Shown here piece after piece: positions 61,011 through 64,000 of a DNA stretch of 64,000 nucleotides. The notes under the pieces are model-generated. The model worked only from the letters and a program-made list of their open reading frames with translations. It did no database searches and was not told the DNA's origin. This DNA comes from Haladaptatus halobius (lineage in GTDB: Archaea; Halobacteriota; Halobacteria; Halobacteriales; Haladaptataceae), in contig NZ_CP085335.1 in the NCBI RefSeq assembly GCF_020618475.1, positions 1,302,001-1,366,000 of the forward strand. The letters run 5' to 3'. Numbering within the stretch: position 1 is the stretch's first letter; the number at the start of each line of letters is the position of its first letter. A program made the position numbers and the translations under genes.

Positions 61011-63329
61011 GTGCAGGACTCCATCGACTGGCTCCGAAAGCGCCCCTACTACGACGGACAGATCGCTCGCCACGAGACGCTCGCCGGCAACGACGGCGAG
61101 TTTCGGGACGTGGCGCTTGAAACGCGCCTCGAATCGGCCCTCCGCGAACGGGGAATCGACCGCCTCTACCGCCATCAGGCAGAGGCGGTCGAAGCGGTGC
61201 GGGACGGCGAAAACGTCGTCGTCGCCACGCAGACCGCGAGCGGGAAGAGCCTCGCCTACACTGTGCCCGCCTTCGAGCGCGCGATGGAGCGCGGCGGGCG
61301 CACCCTCTACATCGCCCCGCAGAACGCGCTCATCAACGACCAAGAGGAGACGCTGTCGGAACTCGCCCGCGATTTGGGGTTCGGCAGTCGCGTCTCCGTC
61401 GCGCAGTACACCGGCCGGCTCGACAAGAACGAAAAGCGCGCCGTGCGCGACCGTCAGCCGACCGTCGTGCTCACCACACCCGACATGCTCCACTACGCCC
61501 TCCTTCCCTACGCACACCGCCTCTGGGACTGGTTTTTCACGGGACTGGAGACGGTCGTCGTCGACGAAGTCCACGAGTATCGCGGCGTGTTCGGAAGCCA
61601 CGTTTCGCTCGTCCTCCGTCGACTCGCCCGCATCTGCGATCGATTCGACGCTTCCCCGCAGTTCGTCTGCTGTTCGGCGACCATCGGCAACCCGGTCGAG
61701 CACGCCAGCGCGGTGACCGGCCAGTCCGACTCGTCGTTCCGCCTCGTGGACGAGGACGCGAGCAGGGCCGGGCCGACCCACTGGCTACTCTGGAACCCGC
61801 CTGAGTACGAGGACGACCGCTACGGCGGGGCAAAACGACGCAAATCCAACCACGGGGAGACGAAACGACTCTTCGCCGACCTCGTGAGCCGCGACTGCCA
61901 GACGCTTGTGTTCACCCGGGCCAGACAGGCCGCAGAACGGTACGCGATGGAGAGCGCGGACGAACTCCGACAGCGCGGTGAGCGCGACCTCGCCTCGAAC
62001 ATCGCGGCGTACCAAGCCGCCCTCAAGAACGACCGGCGGCGGGAACTCGAATCCGGACTCCACTCCGGCGAGATTCGCGGCGCGTGGAGCACGAACGCGC
62101 TGGAACTCGGCGTCGACATCGGCGGCCTCGACGCCGTCTTGCTCGACGGCTACCCCGGCACCCGCATGGCCGCGTTCCAGCAGGCCGGACGCGCGGGCCG
62201 GGGCACCGACCCCAGTCTCGTCACCCTCGTCGCGGGCGAAGACCAGCTAGACCAATATCTCGTGGCAAACCCGGACGAGTTCTTCGCGGGCGACCCGGAG
62301 CGAGCGGTGGTGAACCCCGAGAACGAGGAACTCCTCCCGGCGCACGTCGCGTCGGCGGCCCGCGAGACGTGGCTCTCGCCCGACGATGAAGCGTACTTCG
62401 GCGAGGGCTTCCCCGAACTCGTCGCGGAACTCGAATCATGGGGCGAACTCGAACGTCGACAGACGAGCGGCGGAGTCCGGTGGGTGTACGACGGCGACGG
62501 AAGCCCGCAGCACGAGATGAGCCTGCGAACCATCGACGAGCGGGAGGTCGACCTACTCGACCGCACTCGCAACGAAGTTATCGCCTCGCTTCCCTTCAGC
62601 GACGCCTTGAACGACGTCCACCCAGGAGCCATCTACCACCAGCAGGGTCAGTCCTACGAGGTCGTCGACCTCGACCTGTCGCGGGACGTTGCCGAACTTT
62701 CGCCGACGTGGGCCGACTACCACACGAAAACGCTCTACGAGAAGGAGATCACGGTCGAAACCGATCTGCGAGAGAAGACGCTCTCGACCCGCGACGACTG
62801 TATCGTCCGGTTCGCCGACGTGACGATGCGAAAGCGAATCACGGGATTCGAACGCCGGGACGCGAAACGCGACGAGACGCTCGGTCGGGAGTCGCTCGAC
62901 CTGCCGGAACTCGCGCTCCGAACCAAGGCGCTTTACTTCACGATACCGGACGAGTTGGAGCGCGAAGTTCGGGCGATGGACGGCGATTTCGGCGGGGCTA
63001 TCCACGCCGCGGAACACGGGATGATTTCGCTCTTCCCGCTGGAACTGCTCTGCGACCGGGGCGACATCGGCGGTCTCTCGACCCCGCTCCACCCCCACAC
63101 CGGAGCGAGCACCATCTTCATCTACGACGGCTATCCCGGCGGGGTCGGGTTGACCCGCGAGGGCTACGAGACGGTCGAATCGCTCATGGGTAACACGCGG
63201 AAGATGATCCGCGCCTGCGATTGCGAATCCGGCTGTCCCTCCTGCGTCCAGTCGCCGCACTGCGGGAACGCGAACGACCCGCTCGACAAGACTCTCGCGG
63301 CCCACCTCCTCGCGGGGCTCACGGAGTGA
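61011..63329 (+). CDS. MrfA/Hrq1-like DEAD-box DNA helicase
   Basis: A 772-residue superfamily 2 helicase. Motif I reads VATQTASGKSLAY, motif II DEVHEYRG, motif III CCSATIGNP, motif VI QAGRAGRGTDPS. The C-terminal half includes the DUF1998-type zinc cluster CDCESGCPSCVQSPHC. The layout matches MrfA and Hrq1, 3'-to-5' helicases that repair mitomycin-type DNA damage and crosslinks. GTG start at 61011; the longer frame is basic and unlike the rest. No separate MrfB-type nuclease is seen here. Confidence 0.9.
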   Translation: MQDSIDWLRKRPYYDGQIARHETLAGNDGEFRDVALETRLESALRERGIDRLYRHQAEAVEAVRDGENVVVATQTASGKSLAYTVPAFERAMERGGRTLYIAPQNALINDQEETLSELARDLGFGSRVSVAQYTGRLDKNEKRAVRDRQPTVVLTTPDMLHYALLPYAHRLWDWFFTGLETVVVDEVHEYRGVFGSHVSLVLRRLARICDRFDASPQFVCCSATIGNPVEHASAVTGQSDSSFRLVDEDASRAGPTHWLLWNPPEYEDDRYGGAKRRKSNHGETKRLFADLVSRDCQTLVFTRARQAAERYAMESADELRQRGERDLASNIAAYQAALKNDRRRELESGLHSGEIRGAWSTNALELGVDIGGLDAVLLDGYPGTRMAAFQQAGRAGRGTDPSLVTLVAGEDQLDQYLVANPDEFFAGDPERAVVNPENEELLPAHVASAARETWLSPDDEAYFGEGFPELVAELESWGELERRQTSGGVRWVYDGDGSPQHEMSLRTIDEREVDLLDRTRNEVIASLPFSDALNDVHPGAIYHQQGQSYEVVDLDLSRDVAELSPTWADYHTKTLYEKEITVETDLREKTLSTRDDCIVRFADVTMRKRITGFERRDAKRDETLGRESLDLPELALRTKALYFTIPDELEREVRAMDGDFGGAIHAAEHGMISLFPLELLCDRGDIGGLSTPLHPHTGASTIFIYDGYPGGVGLTREGYETVESLMGNTRKMIRACDCESGCPSCVQSPHCGNANDPLDKTLAAHLLAGLTE

Positions 63330-63339
63330 GTCGCAACGC

Positions 63340-63375
63340 TTTTAGGATGGCCTAAAAAAGATTAGGCTGACCTAA
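63340..63375 (+). promoter_or_regulatory. Tandem iron-box palindromes (DtxR-type sites)
   Basis: Two inverted repeats lie just before the ATG at 63378: TTTTAGG-ATGG-CCTAAAA at 63340-63357 and TTAGG-CTGA-CCTAA at 63362-63375. Their centres are about 20 bases apart. The first covers a TATA-like CTTTTAGG and the second the expected transcription start. TTAGG-N4-CCTAA is the form of haloarchaeal DtxR/Idr iron boxes, so iron control is likely. Confidence 0.62.
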
Positions 63376-63377
63376 AC

Positions 63378-63824
63378 ATGGACGAGACCCTCCGGCGAAC
63401 GCGACGCGAAATCGAGCAGCTGGCCGTCGACGACGGACGATTCTCCGTCGCGTGCGCCGACACCGGCGAGCGCCCGATGCCGATAACCGGCACGCGGTTC
63501 GAAACCGACGAGGACGCTCATCGGGCCACCGAACTCGCCTGCAAGTATCGGAACGCCCTCAGAGAGCACGACCCCGACGTGCCGCACTATCGGTTCGTCG
63601 TCAACGAGGAATCGCCGCGTCCACTCCAGATGGCGAGCGTCAGGGAGCGAACGTCGGGGATACGGGCGAACGGACTCCCGCAGACCCGGCGCTCGGTCAC
63701 CATCGCCAGCGACGGTGACGGCGAATGGGTCGAGATGGAAAACGCGCCCATCGTCCACCTCTCGCGGGACGACGGTCCGGTCGGGGACGACGCCGTCTCC
63801 CGCCAACTCGACTCGAAGCTCTAG
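63378..63824 (+). CDS. Iron-box-controlled hypothetical protein (148 aa)
   Basis: A 148-residue acidic protein with segments FSVACADTGERPMPITGTRF, DEDAHRATELACKYRNAL and HYRFVVNEESPRP. No recognised motif. The tandem iron boxes in its promoter tie it to iron control. Its stop overlaps that of the convergent gene by two bases. Confidence 0.78.
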   Translation: MDETLRRTRREIEQLAVDDGRFSVACADTGERPMPITGTRFETDEDAHRATELACKYRNALREHDPDVPHYRFVVNEESPRPLQMASVRERTSGIRANGLPQTRRSVTIASDGDGEWVEMENAPIVHLSRDDGPVGDDAVSRQLDSKL

Positions 63825-64000
63825 CGGACTTCCGCTCGAAGCTCCGGAATGAGGTCGAACTCCCGGTTCGTATCGCCCAGCATAAGCAGGGCGTAGTAAC
63901 CCAGATACGACTGCACGGGAACGCGAACGACGGCCAAGGTGAACAGGAGGAGCAGACCGTACACCGCGGCGAGGAGTCCGAACGAAACCAGCGCCGGAAC
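63821..64000 (-). CDS. Membrane protein, C-terminal part only (cut by window edge)
   Basis: The last 59 residues of a longer protein: hydrophobic PALVSFGLLAAVYGLLLLFTL, then VVRVPVQSYLGYY and ending FDLIPELRAEVR. It looks like a haloarchaeal multi-helix membrane protein (DUF7544-like as I recall). The start lies outside the window. Confidence 0.6.
   Translation of the reverse strand, partial: VPALVSFGLLAAVYGLLLLFTLAVVRVPVQSYLGYYALLMLGDTNREFDLIPELRAEVR

Overview
The window is a stretch of haloarchaeal (class Halobacteria) chromosome. Its proteins are very acidic and its coding DNA is GC-rich. Many genes look leaderless, with an AT-rich TATA-like box about 25 bases upstream of the start. The gene content is typically archaeal: a proteasome-activating ATPase, TFE, aIF2-beta, aTrm56, XPB with Bax1, PhoU with an AbrB-type domain, halolysins and HalOD1-type signalling. 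The genus is not certain; a Haladaptatus-like organism would fit. No rRNA, tRNA, CRISPR array or insertion sequence was recognised.

Layout. 1-2.9 kb: end of the PAN ATPase gene and a bactofilin-like protein. 3-7.5 kb: electron-transfer operon fixA-fixB-fixC/X plus a small partner. 7.5-20.6 kb: mixed housekeeping genes (dodecin, GNAT, YchF-type GTPase, two Nudix enzymes, hydrolases, UbiA prenyltransferase, aminotransferase, PAC2 chaperone, RsmB-type rRNA methyltransferase with a separate PUA partner). 20.6-24.7 kb: repair nuclease Bax1 and helicase XPB. 24.9-28.4 kb: an island of two Tat-type subtilases (halolysins) flanked by two probable protease inhibitors. 28.4-43.5 kb: epimerase, NhaC antiporter, aTrm56, a TFE operon, NAD kinase, PhoU, LEA-type protein, nitrilase, aIF2-beta and cold-shock protein. 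43.6-49.6 kb: metal exporter with a palindromic operator, glutaredoxin-thioredoxin reductase fusion, and regulators. 49.6-56.6 kb: a fatty-acid or thiolase-type acyl-CoA block, ferredoxin and a Dps-like ferritin. 57.0-60.9 kb: a lower-GC accessory cassette with a CHAT cysteine protease, a HalOD1 protein, a winged-helix regulator and a tiny membrane peptide. 61.0-64.0 kb: an MrfA/Hrq1-like helicase and a gene behind two iron-box palindromes.

The two most interesting regions are the CHAT-protease cassette and the halolysin/inhibitor island. The window also holds several interrupted genes: a Mn-catalase with an in-frame TAG in place of a conserved Gln codon, and an archaellin, an aldo/keto reductase, a Thr-rich exported protein and the signal peptide of the second halolysin, all with single-base frame changes. 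The clustering of one-base losses means raw reads should be checked before these are taken as biological.
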